Assembly: GCA_023014485.1 (NCBI GenBank)
Contig: JAJOZX010006167.1
Location: forward strand, 62,001-126,000
Source of the DNA: Bathynomus jamesi
Taxonomy: Eukaryota; Arthropoda; Malacostraca; Isopoda; Cirolanidae
Direction: 5' to 3'
Length of the DNA stretch: 64,000 nucleotides
The translations under genes and the position numbers were made by a program. The stretch's first letter is position 1; each line of letters starts with the position of its first letter. Below the pieces are notes generated by a model. That model was not told the DNA's origin. It was given only the letters and a program-made list of their open reading frames with translations, and did not search any database. This document shows, piece after piece, positions 23,371 to 35,604 of this stretch.

Positions 23371-25147
23371 CATCCTCCCTTCAAAAAATAAAAGGAGGTA
23401 GCCCTAGGTTTTGGTGTCCTTAAAACTGATTCAATAGTTTATTTGGCATTAAATGTTTTCCAAGAACAAAAGTAAACTTTTTCTCAACTCAAATGAGTTC
23501 AAATGATGGATACTTGTTTTTAGCAGTGGACCAACCGTACACTGAGGACAAATTGCTTGTACCCTTTGTATTCAGACCACGAGAGCCAAAAGTTTCATAA
23601 GATAAAGGGCAATTATCAGTTGTTACCATACGAATAACTCTTCACTGTAACTATATTTTTAAGTTTCGTATATCAGACCAGGAAGGTGCAACTCCTAGTC
23701 ATGTTAGGCTCATTTTCAGCATTTCAATCTTTTTTTCAGGAATCTCTTAAAAGTCGCTAAAGAAATTTGTTTTCCTCAATTACATTAAACTTTCTGGCAT
23801 AAGTCCCAACCCCTGCTCCTCCCCACTTATACCTACCCATCTTTGCTCTTTCCGACTGAAGATTATAGAAATGATTGAAAGTTTGGAGTCTGTTAGTGAA
23901 AATTTTCTCATGGCTTTGATTTCCAATAAAGCGTACTACATTAAGGTCACGCAAAGAAGGCTACACTTAAATGAAAATAGGAAAAGCCAAAAGTTTTTAA
24001 AACGGTTCAAAAACTAAAGAAATACAATGAGACAGATCATTAACTAACAAGGAAAAAAGACCCATGTGGCTATTAAAGATATCGGATTATGATATTAAAA
24101 CCTGGGGATTAAACCACTATGATGAAAACCAGCAGCAGCCTTCCTACAGAACTGCAAAAATGTTCCACTGTTCAAGTTAATTTATGCGCAGTCAGGCGGC
24201 ATTAAGGACCACATAGAAAGGGATGTTTCAGTAAAAAAACTCACCCCATAAAGGATTCAAGCAAGAGATTAACTCCACTACAACCACAAAGTTAAACCAA
24301 AATTTATTTTATGTTTACGTTGCGTGACCATATGTAATCTTTGATAATTTTGTTCCAAACCTGAATGTCAAACTAACCCAATATCACCAGATTGAAAAGT
24401 ATTTCGTCTATTAGATAAGTAGCTTAATCATGTGAAATTTTCTTTTTGAGTGATGAAAACTACTGAGAACACCAATGAGTGGCTCCAGTTTGGAGAAGGA
24501 ATGGAGGTTTCTTTTTTTGCCAATGCCATTTGGTGTTAATTACTATAATTTTTAATTCGTCGGACAATTTTTTAAAGATTTGTATCTCACTGACGACCAG
24601 AAAACAGTATTTTACTTCCATCTCTTTCTTTAGCCGTGAACTTATGAATAGATTCTAGACTTCCCATAATCGTGAGGGAAAGTTGCGTCCTCGTCTTTAG
24701 CTCGCTCCACACCAACGAATTGGGCAAATACGATCTTTCACTCATTTTTCGTCCAGTGATTAGTCTTAAATTTGAAATTATCAACCCTGGTTAACTTGCA
24801 TCAGCATCTTAGATCACTTTGTAAATTAGAAACTATTGGTGAACGTACTCCAAAGCATTGTGTGTGTATCATGAATGGCGTGCAAACTGGTCCTCAAAAG
24901 GTATTGCTAGCTAAGTACCTAATGAACAGCAGTCGACTGAGAGTTGGGAGTGTTGTAAACTTATGGACTTACTCCATTTGAAGGTCTGTTCATTATCTTT
25001 TCAACAACCCTTTACCTACCACCAGTAGAAATATATTTACTCATACGGCGGGGAGTTGAGTTAAAAAAACCTGCAGCATCACTCAGGAAATAAGAAGTTT
25101 CCTACGAATGAAATTAAGAAAACTTGAAAACGTGTAAAGAATGAGAG
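23371..25147. other. Gene-free flank of annexin D
   Basis: This is the homologue of 7441-9240 with small indels. I see no gene, no intact repeat element and no RNA signature in it. Confidence 0.65.
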
Positions 25148-25363
25148 GGACTTTTTCCAGTTTGTGTACCGTTTTTCATATAATTTATTTTTGCTTCTTT
25201 TCAGATCAAAAATGAGTGATCAAAAATGAGTTCAACCTAACCTAACGTAACCTAACCTAACCCAACCCAACCCACATTATAACTTTCGTCACTTAGGCAC
25301 GGGATGTTTACTATGCTGTTTGTAATGTACTGTAGAAAACGGTACATAAACTGGAAAACGTCC
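25148..25363. mobile_element. MITE with CCTAA repeats, about 216 bp
   Basis: The inverted ends GGACTTTTTCCAGTTTGTG and the inverse of GGACGTTTTCCAGTTTATG are flanked by AATGAGAG(G) at 25140-25148 and 25364-25372. Copy B has the empty site (AATGTGAGG, about 9229). Depending on where the first G is placed, the duplication is 8 bp (hAT-like) or 9 bp (Mutator-like). It contains an imperfect CCTAA/CCCAA tract at 25236-25274. Confidence 0.82.
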
Positions 25364-25619
25364 AATGAGAGGAAGTATTATAAAGGCATTTTTATTCTAG
25401 GTGCTTCATTAACTAAGGTAACAGCTGAATGGATATATTTATGGATTCAAAGTGGAAACTAAATAAACGTTGCACCAAATACACGCAGCTAGAGTATTCA
25501 CCAACACATTTCTCGTGTTAAAAATTGTAGGACTATCATTCGGAGACAATTTTGTATTACAATAAGCCCATCCATTTTTTCCATTGGAATATGAATAATG
25601 AACAAACGTAGCAACTTAC

Positions 25620-27422
25620 CTTAACTTGGTCGATTAAATCTTTCTCAAAGACTTCCATATATTTTTCTTTGAGCGTTCCTAAATCTATTTCGAATCTGGA
25701 TACAATAATCCTAATCAGAGCCCAGTCATCAGTGCCGTGTCCTTCCATCGCGTCGTGGAAAGCATTAGCGAAGAACTCTGGCCGACTTTTCGCTGCTAAA
25801 TCTAAGGGCAATATTTTATAAGGTTCCATTCATTTACAACCTGCAGCGTTGCAATTTTCGATACACACACGACACACGTACTGTAAGAGAATGCTACAGT
25901 TCACACATAGGCTAGTACTAAATTACTAATAAGTACAGTAGATCGTGTACACGTTATTCAGGTTTAAAATATTCTGAAACGATGAAATTTTAAGTTCACT
26001 GACGAAGGAAATAAATTAGACAAAATGCGTCAGCATTGGTGAGTCGATCTGAGTCAAATCTTACGTTACAGTAAAGTACTTTCACCAATTATAAAAAGTA
26101 TAAATGAAAGATTTCAAGGGAAAGTGATGGGGTGCATTTTTAAGAAACTTGTTTTGTGGTTTTGAGAGTTAACATTGCGAGTCAGCAAATCCAAAATATT
26201 TTTTGTTAAATAAATCTTTCTCAAGTCAAAGAATTAATTCTTATGCACGTCATTATCTTGTTAAATCACGGATCAATTTTCTTTGAAAAATGTACTTGCA
26301 TCACTTCCCCTTACAAAATATTTTACTCGATGGCAAGTTTAAAAAAAATCAGAATTCTTTCATTGTAAAAATTAAAATGTTATGCTAAAAAGTCAAACTG
26401 AAGTTTCAGCATTGGTTGTTAAAGTGTGAATATACGCAATGGAAAAAAAATAAAAATTTTAAAATCCGACAGGTATGCATTGCACCTTTCTTCAGAAAAA
26501 GATAAGATTAGAAAGGTAGATGAAGTATATAATAAAGTTTAACGACATAAAACCTAAACTACTTCGTCTTTACTGTCCGTTTGGCGACTAAAAACGAATC
26601 GGTAGTAGCTTACAGATCAGATGGCGTTAAATGCAGCTTTAGCGTCTCCTGAACACTTCTTTTCCACAAGTTCCAGGAAGTCTTCCCACATTTCTCAAGA
26701 TATTCATTGAAGACGCGGTTCAAGAAAGGAATGTGTATAACGTCAATACTTTCAGAATGGCATCTTCGTCCATTTCTGCAAGAAAATGTATCATTTATCA
26801 GATTTCCCTGTCGAGAACAGGTTTTGCAGTTTGTGCAACTTATTACTGATGTTGGTTTAAGTGAGAAATGCGAGACGAATGGTACTACAGGAAAAACTCT
26901 TTCTATGAGTAGTACATTAGTTCATTGAATGTTTTGAAGAGCACCTTCATAAATGTAAATGGAAAATAACGTGTCTTTCAGTTTGATGTTACGATTCATT
27001 CATGTTTTATTGAAGTGAAGGATTTGACTCAACTTCGGTCATTGATATTATACTCAAGGAACCCATTGCAGCCATTTTGCACTAAACTTCACTAATAATG
27101 TTCCATGCCTAAAAGTTAAAATTCAATGAACTCGGAATATAAATTTGCAGCAAGCACTAAACATTAACAATGAATGTTAATTCAAGTCCAGATTTCCATA
27201 TCTGGATGAGGAGAAGGTCTTACCCTAAATCATTATCCCTAAAATCTCTACCTTCATTGCACAGCACAGCTCATCAGCTACTTCAGAAGGAGACGACATC
27301 GTATTGTCTCTTCAGAGGACGAGGATGCTCATAAGAGTTTTCTCGAAGCTTCCCTTCGTTTCCTGTACACGATTTCTTCAATCGTTTTCTCATATTTGTT
27401 TTCGAAAGATTCTTTGATCGTT
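25620..27422 (-). pseudogene. Annexin copy D, truncated at both ends
   Basis: Exons on the minus strand are 27422-27252 (repeat II), 26775-26614 (repeat III) and 25801-25620 (repeat IV, 182 nt, open, [14 protein letters not shown]). The terminal exon present in B and F is missing: the sequence jumps from GCAGCTAGAG to TATTCACCAACAC near 25498, removing about 190 bp. A 5-nt tandem duplication (CAGAT) at the repeat III donor edge puts a TGA in frame. Another 5-nt duplication (GCACAGCACAG) affects the repeat II exon, which also shares the 1-nt frameshift of B and F. The 5' exons are absent as in B and F. Confidence 0.88.
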
Positions 27423-27624
27423 CTGTCGAAATATCTAGATTTTAAAGCATTCCAATACATTTATTCTTGGTTTATTCCAGTCAAAACACTGAATAAAACG
27501 CTTTAAATTACGGGACAATTCTGTAATTTTACCACTTTCAAAAATTAAATCGTGTTCATGGAATTTGCGCAAGATTGTTATGGAAGTTTGTGAAATTGTG
27601 CCGAATTTAGAATGCAAGATGACA

Positions 27625-28045
27625 ATAATTCAGTTGCTGTCCCTGTACAGGGTTCTTTTCCTCCGCTGTATGGAGTACGCTTTCATTCGTTGGATGGCTC
27701 AACCCACACAGCTTTAAGGACACTAGCTTCTGAACTTTCTGACTGTAAGCCTCCTCCTTTAAGGAGAACAGGCAATACAAGACTTTAGAAACATTCTCAT
27801 TCATTTTTCTCTCGAACATTCTAACGCAAGGATTAATTGGTATTTCAGTCTTTCATCTACTCAACCAGTCAACTCTGGAACAATCTTCCTCAATTCATCT
27901 TTCACCCTCTCTATGACCTCCAATCGTTCAAACGCAGTGTCCAGGCATCTCGAAAACCTTAATCATGATTTTGGCTCTCTTCTTCATATGTGAGAAGCGG
28001 GCGTTTTTGCGGTCACTCGCATTTGTCTCCTCTTTCCTGCATAAA
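27625..28045 (+). mobile_element. LINE 3' end, copy next to annexin D
   Basis: The homologue of 14595-15020. It runs from the CAGTTGCTGTCCCTGTACAG segment through the STQPVNSGTI region to the tail. Several substitutions shared with the copy at 45830 but not with 14595 place D and F closer to each other here. Confidence 0.68.
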
Positions 28046-28157
28046 AATTAAAGTTAACTACTTCTAACCTGAATCCAAGTCACCTTTAATAATTCTCTGG
28101 AATTCGTTCGCATAATTAACAATAATTGTTTACATTTAACAACTTCACTTTGATTTA

Positions 28158-28330
28158 GATTTTTAGATTTATTTGTTCTTATTGATACAGGCAGCACTGC
28201 CACTCTCATTAAACAGTCCAGTATAGACAAAATTAGGGAGTATCCCCCAAATCTTCACAATAACTTATACCAGATTTCATTGCGAAAATTCCCAAAATCT
28301 TTCATATGTATTGTGGTCACACGTGACTAG
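28158..28330 (+). mobile_element. Retropepsin-like remnant, copy 2 (best preserved)
   Basis: An open stretch of about 55 codons, beginning LDLFVLIDTGSTATLIKQ, ends at TAG (about 28327). LIDTGST is the catalytic motif of retrotransposon aspartyl proteases (aspartate activated by the following Thr-Gly). Nothing else of the parent element is recognised on either side. Confidence 0.5.
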
Positions 28331-29053
28331 TCATTTGTTTGTGTAACTTGTAAACATTGAGGGATACTTCATTTTCTTTTTTGTCTGAACTTTACACAGA
28401 TCATCGTTGTCGCTCTTCCTACTCTCTTACACTTCATGTCTTCTTCATATTTAACTCGAAGATTCCTTCCTTCATTTCCACCCACTTTAGTTCTTATATT
28501 TTGCAAAATTAATGATTTAATTTTAGAGGTGGGGAGAGAGAGTAACGTCATCCATTACGTCATCATGTATCATGTCTGTAGATATTATTTCATGAATACT
28601 AACTTAAAATTGATTTAATGGATACTAAACCATTATGTCTTTAGAAGATATGCAGTAAATACCACTTCTCTAACTAGCTTTCACATGCAGAATCCTCATC
28701 GATGTAGTATTAGATGTTACAGGATAATTCACTACAAATCTGTGAAACATTTTCTTCTTCAGAGGATGTATGATCATGTGTTAATGAATTAGCCTCAACT
28801 GAAATTTAAAATTAGAGTAAAGTTTCTTTTCAGTTTAAATCGAGCTTCCTGAGTGAAAAGATTGTTTTGGATTGTAGGAGATATCGTCATTTAACTGTTT
28901 AATAATGGTTAAGTTTGCCGAAGTTTGGAAATCTTGGTATGAAACATTTCTTCAAGAACTCATTTTTAACAGGGTAATATTTTTTTGTTGAAGTAGAAAT
29001 AATTTAAAGATTTTTTGAATGACGTTCTTTTTGTTTATTAGTATTAAGATTTG

Positions 29054-29773
29054 GGTAATGTTTCAGAATACGGCGCAACTTAAGCAAAATTTCGAAGAAT
29101 ACCATAGAGAAATTGTTTCGTCTCATTAAAATACGTTGATTGTAATGTGTCGCATAGTCAAAAAAACGAAGTTAAAATTACGAAAAACATTTTTGGGTAT
29201 GAATCTAAGAAATTTTGAGTTGGCAACCCTACTCTCGTATCGTCCATTCACTTCAGTTTGAAAATGGCTTCGGTATGTGATGGTTGTTCGGTAACGCTAG
29301 TAGAGCTCACATGGTGTTCTCCCTTTAAATGTAGTGTCCAATTTGTATAATTTAGGTCTCGGGGGTACGGGGCTCCGCCCCCGTAAAGATCACTTATCAC
29401 AAATTGATCGGTATAGGGTTTTATATTTCTTAGGTTGGTTCGGTTTTCCATGAAGCCTAGGTTTTTCTCATGGTTTTGATGTTTTATGACGTGTTTTTCC
29501 TCCAAAACATGCTAAAACCATTGGTTTCCTGTTTAGGATAAATCTGACCATCGTTATTATAAATTATTGCTTGTGCTGTGTTCCCCCACCCAAAACCCCC
29601 GTTCCCACGGTGGTCCCCCCAGATTGTAGTAGGGGTTGGGCGGTGAAATCACTTTAAGCAATTTTACTGTAATGGCGATGGTCACATTCATCCTAAACAA
29701 CAGGAAACCAATGGTTTTAGCATGTTTTGGTGGAAAAAACATTTAGGTGGCGCCCCTATTCTGAACCGTTACC
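29054..29773. mobile_element. Foldback hAT-like element, 720 bp (copy 1)
   Basis: The termini are GGTAATGTTTCAGAATACGG and the inverse of GGTAACGGTTCAGAATAGGG. The flanking 8-mers are AAGATTTG (29046-29053) and AAGACTTG (29774-29781). Inside, about 60 bp around 29500-29555 (CATGCTAAAACCATTGGTTT) is inverted at about 29685-29735. The same element is at 50255-50980 and absent from the C upstream region (about 16020). There is no recognisable transposase. Confidence 0.75.
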
Positions 29774-30068
29774 AAGACTTGAATGTAGTTTAAATTATTA
29801 GTATTAAGGTTTGAATGTGGTTAAAGTACTTAAACTAAAGACTTGGTGCTTCACTTTCAAATATTTATTTTCTCAAATTTCTTTTAATATTCAAGATTTG
29901 AAATATCAATATACGAACGCTTTTTGAAGATCGGAAGTTTTTAAATAAAATTCCGAATGTCATCCATTACAGTAAGTGGCGAAGAACTTGCTTTAAAGAT
30001 CTTTGATAAATGAAGCTAATTTTAATGGTTGTGATTTGGATTATACATGCCTACAACCATGAACTATA

Positions 30069-31229
30069 CAGGGTGTACATAGTCAGGATTTATTTTTGTG
30101 AAGCACTTGGAAATTGTGGAATTTTATCATAAATGATAGTGGTAACATTTATTAAATAATTAAGAGTAGGATTCGACGTGACGCCCATCAGTATCCCTGC
30201 ACAGCTCAAATCATTTCTGGAGCATTTGCGGGGTTATGTTATCTGCAGCAGTTCGTATACGTAAGTTTTCAAGACTTGTAATCTTCGTTGATAAACGTGC
30301 GATTTGATAAAGCCCCATGCAAAGAAATCTAAAGGGGTTAAATCTGGTGATCTCGCTGGCCAAGGTCTGTTGCTTCCGCGTCCGATCCAGCGATTTGGAA
30401 AACGTCCATTTAGATAATCCTGAACAATTTTGGCATAGTGACAAGGAGCACCATGTTGATAGACGACGGTACTAACAATCCTATCCCCATTCAGCTGAGT
30501 TCAAGTAATTGCTGCAACATGTCCAGATAAATAAGCCCCGTAACTGTAGCTTCAGCAAAGAAAAAAGGACCATAAACCTTAGATTTTGTTAAACCCATCC
30601 AGACAGTAACTTTAGGCGTGTGTGTCTCCAATTTTGGACGAAATCATTCGGTCTTTATCTGCCCAAATTCGACAGTTATGGCGATTTACTTTTCCACACG
30701 TATGGAAAGTGGCTTCATCACTAAAGAGAATGTTGTCCATTAAATTATCACTCCAGATTTGTTCTACAAGATCAGCACACACAGCACTTCGTCGAGGGAA
30801 ATCTTCCTCATGTGTCAAAACCTGCAAATGATAGCTTTTCTTCTGCAAATTAACTTTCAGAATTTTGTGCACAGATGACGTCGGGAGGCCGAGTCTGTGT
30901 ATTGCAGCACGAACGGACGTACGTGGCTCCTCGTGATAATTCCGCGTACTGCATTCACGGTAAGATCTGACATACACGGTCGTCCTGATCTTGCTTCATT
31001 TACAGATCCCGTTCGTTTAAATTTGTTCACCAATTTTCGTATTGTCTTGTCTATTGGCCCCGGCTTATGATATCTCCTTCTAAACTTCTCTTTGATGTCA
31101 TTGTATGTTTTTCCTCGATTCGCCAAATTACTGTTGCCACACGCTCTTCTGTATTCATTTTAAGGCTTCTGAAAAGAAAAATAGAAAAAAATAATTTCAC
31201 AAATAGATCCTGACTCTATGTACACCCTG
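30069..31229 (-). mobile_element. Tc1/mariner-type element, 1,161 bp (copy 1)
   Basis: The ends are CAGGGTGTACATAGTCAGGA and the inverse of CAGGGTGTACATAGAGTCAG, at a TA target (30067-30068, 31230-31231). The empty site ACTATACATCAACC is intact upstream of copy C (about 16286). The minus strand encodes a broken transposase: NKFKRTGSV and SGRPCMSDLTVNAVRGI (N-terminal helix-turn-helix part), NILFSDEATFH with the first acidic residue, then VYQHGAPCHYAKIV. The usual second catalytic Asp is His here. Frameshifts split the reading frame. Confidence 0.88.
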
Positions 31230-31708
31230 TACTTGAACCGCATAACTGCTTAAAGCTTTTAAGCATTTGAGTAGTCGAAGTTGTTTTCCTAACTTATAAA
31301 CCAATCTGAGATTAGTCATTAATAGTGACTAAATTGTCTAGAGGTATTTGGGTAATGAACATTCGTAACTATTGCAGATATTAACTGAACTTGAATATTC
31401 ATTAGTGCAGACTAGTTTTGTAATAGTTACGTGAGAAATAAGCTCGAAAACTGTTGTATACATTTTATGGTGGAAGAATTTTAGGTAGATATTCAACGTA
31501 GTTCCTTTAATGGTATTACGAAGTTTTATTGAATTTGCTTCAATTTTCATACTAAATTTGAGCTCGAGATCAGAACTTGAATTTGAAATGGGTATAAATC
31601 TGGCTGGTAAGAATTCTGTAACAAATATTTCGACCTGTATATTTGCATCTTCGAACGCCATCTTAATCTTCAATTGAGATTCCATTTGTCCATTTTCTCT
31701 ACCTTCAG

Positions 31709-34408
31709 AAAAAACCAACTCTTTATCCCTCGTGTGACTTTGATCCTTGGGAGGATGCTGTAACTTTGCACAAGTCTATGAAAGGGCTTGGAACTAATGA
31801 GGAAGACATAATCACGGTTCTAACTACGAGAACTGGAGACCAGAGGATTCAAATTCAAGAGAAATATGGAGAAATGTATGGAGTAAGTAACAGTGGAATC
31901 GTGAATTAGATATTTGTAGTAAATGGAAGGTGTTGCAGTGAACTTGGAACACTGTTAAATATCGTATGATGTCGGTATTTAAAAATTATGAAAGATTTAA
32001 ATGCCTCAAAATTATAAAGTAGGTTAATTAAGGTTGTGTAAAAAAAAAAAAAAACTTCATAAAAATCTGTTTTACTATATGGTAGTTTCCCACGCTTAAC
32101 TATGGCGCTGTAGTCCTTGAACAGTCTTGTAATAAACGTTCAGTATGTATGATGGTGTCAGTGGGAAATTGAATTTAACCCTCTAACGCCGACTGGGTCG
32201 AATACGTACCGTTTCAAATATACGCATTTAGACTTAACCCTACAAAAACGTTCGGCGTTAAAGGGTTAAAGGTCTTGACAACATTTGAAGTCTAAGTAAT
32301 TTAAATTAATTTTCGAATAAAACTATAATTCCAAATGTCTATGTACGGTGATCGTGACATCACTCAACCCGGAAATTATGCTTTTCTTTCGTGAAATCAC
32401 AATCACCCTGTAGACAATCGACAACCTTCTGAAGACTTGGTCGTGTGAAAATTCAAGAGGTTCATAATTGAATTTCCACTTTTAGGATTTGGTTGAAGAT
32501 TTGAAGAGTGAATTGAGCGGAGTGTTCGAGAAAGTGATTTTATCCCTGTTGAAACCTTTGCCGCTCTTCTTCGCCGAACAAATAAAACTTGCAACCAAAG
32601 GCCCTGGAACGGACGAAACTGCTCTCATAGAAATATTTTGCACCAGAGACAATACATTGATAAAGTGAGTGTACATTTTGAATGAACGGCATTTCATAAA
32701 TTGTTCCATAATTCAGTCATATTAACATTAACTTGTGAATTTAAGTTTTTCTTAAATAGAAATAGAGCTGGGAACTTGAACTAGTTAACTCTAGGTACTA
32801 AAGCCCTAAAATTCTGACCAGATCAATCAAAGAATCCTTCGAAAACCAATACGAGAAATCGATTGAAGAAATAGTGTCTGAAGAAACTTCGGGAGTCTTC
32901 GAAAAAACGCTTATGAGCATCCTCTCTCTCTGTGGAGACGATACAAAGTCCTCTCCTCCTCAAATAGTCGATGAGCTGTGCGATGAAGGTATGAATATTT
33001 TCTATTAATGTAGTCTGAGATGGCGTCGCACTAATCTATATAATGACAAGTCAACAAGAAATTTTGTCGCTGCAACGAAGTTGCAATGACAAATCGCAAA
33101 GAATAAGTATTCAAATCGGGCAAGGTACACGGTAGATAGTCGCTGCGACAATTCCCTGTTGCATCCGCTGCGTGTGTTCCAAGGGCAGTAGATTACATTA
33201 GTGACTTCGTTATCCTGTGGCACTGAAATTTCGTATGTCCCACCTATTGTAGTTTGCAACAACCTCTGCGATTGTGTGGCACCTTGCAACTCTGATGCAG
33301 CTACACACCTGTGGTGGTGGCCTAAAAGGTAAAGTTGCCTTTCGTGGCCGTCACTTTGTCACGTATGTTTAAGGATTAGTATTAATTATCTTTAATACTT
33401 GTTACATTTTAGGTGGTTATGTAGGCACAGTTAAAGTTCACAATACTTGGAAGTATTAACTTCAGAACATTGTACTAAGAACTAAATGATCAAAGGTTCT
33501 CTTGAGCTTTGTCCAATACCGTTGTTGAAGTTCGGTGAACATATCTACAGTATACTGGAACGATTAGTTGATTGATTGGCTTATGAAGTTAGTTCCTCCA
33601 GTTTTTCATCTAGTACTGATAACAAATTAACCTTTTTCTTCTAGAAGTTGATGAAGAATCTATTCGCAAAATACTTACTTCCTATTCCTTCGTTTTCCTG
33701 AGGCGTGTCTTCAAACTGTATCTTGAGAAAACTGGACAAGATTTCATGGAACTTGTAGAAAAGAAATGTTCAGGAGATTCTAAAGCTGCGTTCAAAGCAA
33801 TTTGTAAGCTTATTATTCGTTAGTTAACATTTTAAAACATCGTGTTGTACATATTTAAAGAATCTTAATGAACGTGCGCAACCATTTGTGCACGGACTTT
33901 AGATTTGATGTATACATGTAAGTTTTATGCGTACTCCAGCAACTGTGCACAAAAATTTGGTGGTGCAATTTTAAACTTTCTTGAACTTGATGCCCTTAGA
34001 TTTATCATCGAAATGTCTACAAGAATTCTTCGCTCATGCTTTACACGACGCGATGAAAGGTCTCGGCACTGATGATTGGGCTTTGATTAGGATTATTGTA
34101 TCCAGATGCGAAATCGATTTAGGCACAATAAAAGAAAAATATACCGAACTCTTTGGAAAAGATTTAATAGAAGAAATTAAGGTAAACTTGTTTTCATACT
34201 TCATCGAAGGCTATAATTTCTTTATTTAATTCTAACTTTATGCAGTGTACTTTTATACTTCATAAAATGCAGTAGTTGGTGAATGAAGTTAATTCAAACC
34301 ATTAAGATCTGATTTTTGTTCTTCCAGAGTGATACTTCTAAAGACTATGAGAAGGCTTTACTGAATCTACTTGGCGAAAGTTCGAAGTACACTTGGATTA
34401 ACGAATAA
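31709..34408 (+). CDS. Annexin copy E, the only copy open through all visible exons
   Basis: The exons are 31709-31882, 32486-32664, 32822-32988, 33645-33803, 34000-34181 and 34328-34408, all with AG acceptors and GT donors and phase-consistent joins. They encode 313 residues, a normal length for an annexin core. Repeat I has GLGTN (residues 26-30), repeat II GPGTDE (97-102) and repeat IV GLGTDD (247-252), the type II calcium loops that let annexins bind acidic phospholipids. Repeat III has no GxGTD loop. One base is lost after the usual last codon (GESSK then TAC), so the tail is six residues longer, with the stop at 34406-34408. No first exon with a start Met was found upstream. It may be expressed, but 5' evidence is lacking. 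Confidence 0.85.
32179..32265. mobile_element. piggyBac-like MITE, 87 bp, in annexin E intron
   Basis: The ends are CCCTCTAACGCCGA and the inverse of CCCTTTAACGCCGA, flanked by TTAA at 32175-32178 and 32266-32269. The equivalent intron site in G (about 53412) and C (about 17444) has a single TTAA and no insert. TTAA duplication with CCC..GGG ends is the piggyBac signature. Confidence 0.9.
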
Positions 34409-34934
34409 TTGTATAAATTTTGAAAACTGGAATGATTATATTTAGCACATTAATAACTTAGATTTGTTATAAATTATACAGCCAGATGTCCTTAATATAT
34501 TATGACCTTAAATATGGTTTGATACTCATTTTTCCTTCGCCTTCTGTACTTCCAGGAGTGACCGTTACTCTTAGCCCTCTAGACGGTGTAGGTCCAATTT
34601 TTACAATTAAAAGAATGTTCGGGTACCTGGTACCACACCTTTAGGGTTGAGTATGGTTTTAGTTGTTGAATGACTAATTGATCATAAACTAAAGGGGCGA
34701 ATGGAGTTTAGTCATTTCATCACCTACCCTTGCCAGAAGCGATGTTAACGCTCAGTAATGACCAAAAATGATTCCTGTTCATCTATCGTGTATATCAACA
34801 GCGCGCAGTACGAGAAGCGGGTCATGTGTGCGTAACTATTGCAAAGACCCTTTTAACATATTGAATCATATCCGTATGTACCGATGTATGTAAATACTGG
34901 CGTAGTTAAACATACTTTATTTCCTTTAGTGATA
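34409..34934. other. 3' flank of annexin E, no gene seen
   Basis: This is AT-rich flank matching 819-1716 (minus the hAT MITE), 19573-20090 and 55534-56077. No ORF or RNA gene is recognised. Confidence 0.6.
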
Positions 34935-35604
34935 CAGGGTGTCTCAAAAGTCACTATCTATTTTGAAAAATAATGGGAATTACGAAAAACTGGTTTAAGA
35001 CATGAAAAATATATTTATTTCAAAGTAAGTGCCACAAAGAATTAGTGCTATTTATTTATTGTCTCCACATGGCGACCATCAGTGTCTCTACAGAGCTCAA
35101 AGCGATAAGTTGTTTCCCGGAACACACTTTCCAGCATTTCAGGTGTTATTTTCTGAACTGCATCGGTAATACGATTTCGAAGTTCGGCTACATCACTAAT
35201 TCTTCTACCAGTGTACACCTTAGACTTAATGAAACCCTAGGCAAAAAAATCTAATGGTGTTAAATCGGGTGAACGTGCTGCCCATGGTTGTGTTCCTCCA
35301 CGACGAATCCAGTGACCGGGGAAGAGTCTGTCAAGATAATCACGTACAATTATTGCATAATAGCACGGTGCTCCATCCTGCTGAAAAACTACTGTCAAGA
35401 ATGCCATCTGTAAGAAGTTGAGGTTCGAGGAATTGTTCAAGCATGTAAAGATAAATTTATAAATTACACAAAATTCGAAATAAACCAATTAACTTTTTTA
35501 AATACACATTTGCACCAGAAGTACATATCTTTATGCCAGCATAGCATTTTTTAAGAAAAACATCTAATGTCACCAAAATAGATAGTGACTTTTGAGACAC
35601 CCTG
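34935..35604 (-). mobile_element. Mariner-type element, internally deleted, 670 bp (copy 1)
   Basis: The inverted ends begin CAGGGTGTCTCAAAAGTCAC, at a TA target (34933-34934 and 35605-35606). The A flank near 1713 and the C flank near 20110 lack it. The minus strand keeps the transposase catalytic region VVFQQDGAPCYYAIIVRDYL and ARSPDLTPLDFFA (35237-35415). The two Asp are 36 residues apart. The N-terminal half is missing, so the element is non-autonomous. Confidence 0.88.

Noticed and set aside
28913..28980. Possible first annexin exon beginning ATGGTTAAGTTTGCCGAAG with a donor-like CAGGGTAATA
   Set aside because: The start is conserved in C, E and G, but the peptide (MVKFAEVWKSWYETF) does not resemble an annexin N terminus and the donor is weak. 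It is not supported without transcripts.
31338..31718. A 126-codon minus-strand open frame upstream of annexin E
   Set aside because: It is not conserved as a frame in the near-identical G unit or in C (indels around GGGTATAAATC), overlaps the annexin acceptor region, and shows no recognisable domain. It is chance in AT-rich DNA.
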